Source: Streptomyces chryseus
Lineage (GTDB): Bacteria > Actinomycetota > Actinomycetes > Streptomycetales > Streptomycetaceae
Assembly: GCF_014650755.1 (NCBI RefSeq)
Contig: NZ_BMVO01000009.1
Coordinates: 165,345-229,344, forward strand
Length of the DNA stretch: 64,000 nt
Direction: 5' to 3'
Part shown: one piece after another, positions 63,895-64,000 of the stretch
How positions within the stretch are numbered: the stretch's first letter is position 1
Layout: the number at the start of each line of letters is the position of its first letter
The notes under the pieces: generated by a model
Databases searched by the model: none
What the model saw: only the letters and a program-made list of their open reading frames with translations
What the model was told of the DNA's origin: nothing
Program-made: the position numbers and the translations under genes

Positions 63895-64000
63895 TTGTTG
63901 GCGGGGTACCACTTGTTGCTTCTGGGGGGTGTGGCTGGGGGTGTACCACTGGTTGTTCGGCGGGGTGGTTCTTGGGCCGTCCCTGGCGCTTCAGGGTCGG

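Overview
The window is a 64 kb piece of a high-GC actinobacterial chromosome, almost certainly Streptomyces. Coding sequences are dense with G/C in third positions, GTG starts are common, there is a single TTA codon in the whole window, and the order glpD - Ser/Thr kinases - succinate-semialdehyde dehydrogenase - guaA - PspC/LuxR two-component system - NlpC/P60 genes - pcrA - icmB - sucCD - purNH - folD - mdh is the Streptomyces core-chromosome order as I remember it from S. coelicolor. No rRNA, tRNA, IS element, prophage or CRISPR array was found.

Layout. 1-2.6 kb: a truncated DUF4034-like gene, a small membrane protein and a nucleotide-sugar-dehydrogenase homologue that lacks the catalytic cysteine (minus strand). 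2.8-14.6 kb: glpD, two intact eukaryotic-type kinases flanking a degenerate kinase (which holds the only TTA codon), an aldehyde dehydrogenase and a GMC oxidoreductase (plus). 14.6-17.2 kb: a repeat-rich LAXTG surface protein and a chorismate mutase preceded by a candidate Phe/Tyr attenuator. 17.2-27.5 kb: guaA, Uma2, class II aldolase, membrane proteins, a divergent PspC locus with a PspC-type histidine kinase and LuxR regulator, NADAR and a DHFR/RibD-like protein. 27.7-37.7 kb: cell-wall hydrolases (two NlpC/P60 paralogues, one behind a c-di-AMP riboswitch, and an M23 peptidase with a low-complexity N-terminus), pcrA, a lipase and icmB.

37.7-46.6 kb is the most unusual block: DUF5691 and SWIM zinc-finger genes on the minus strand, divergent from a MmpS-like lipoprotein, a MoxR AAA+ ATPase and a 1241-residue DUF5682-VWA fusion. 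It resembles the NTP-dependent MoxR/VWA conflict-type systems. Upstream of the SWIM gene, upstream of the MoxR gene, and also upstream of pcrA, lie matches to the RecA-independent (PafBC-type) DNA-damage promoter, TTGTCRGTG-N8-TAnnnT. I infer that this system is induced by DNA damage together with the repair helicase.

46.7-64 kb returns to housekeeping functions: two secreted low-complexity proteins, sucCD (with a Crp-like box), a HTH/sigma-like membrane regulator, a DUF6350 (PerM-like) protein, purN-purH, RDD protein, folD-DUF3017, an XRE/DUF2690 protein and mdh. Most convergent junctions and several gene ends carry strong GC-rich hairpins that read as terminators; many are symmetrical enough to work in both directions.
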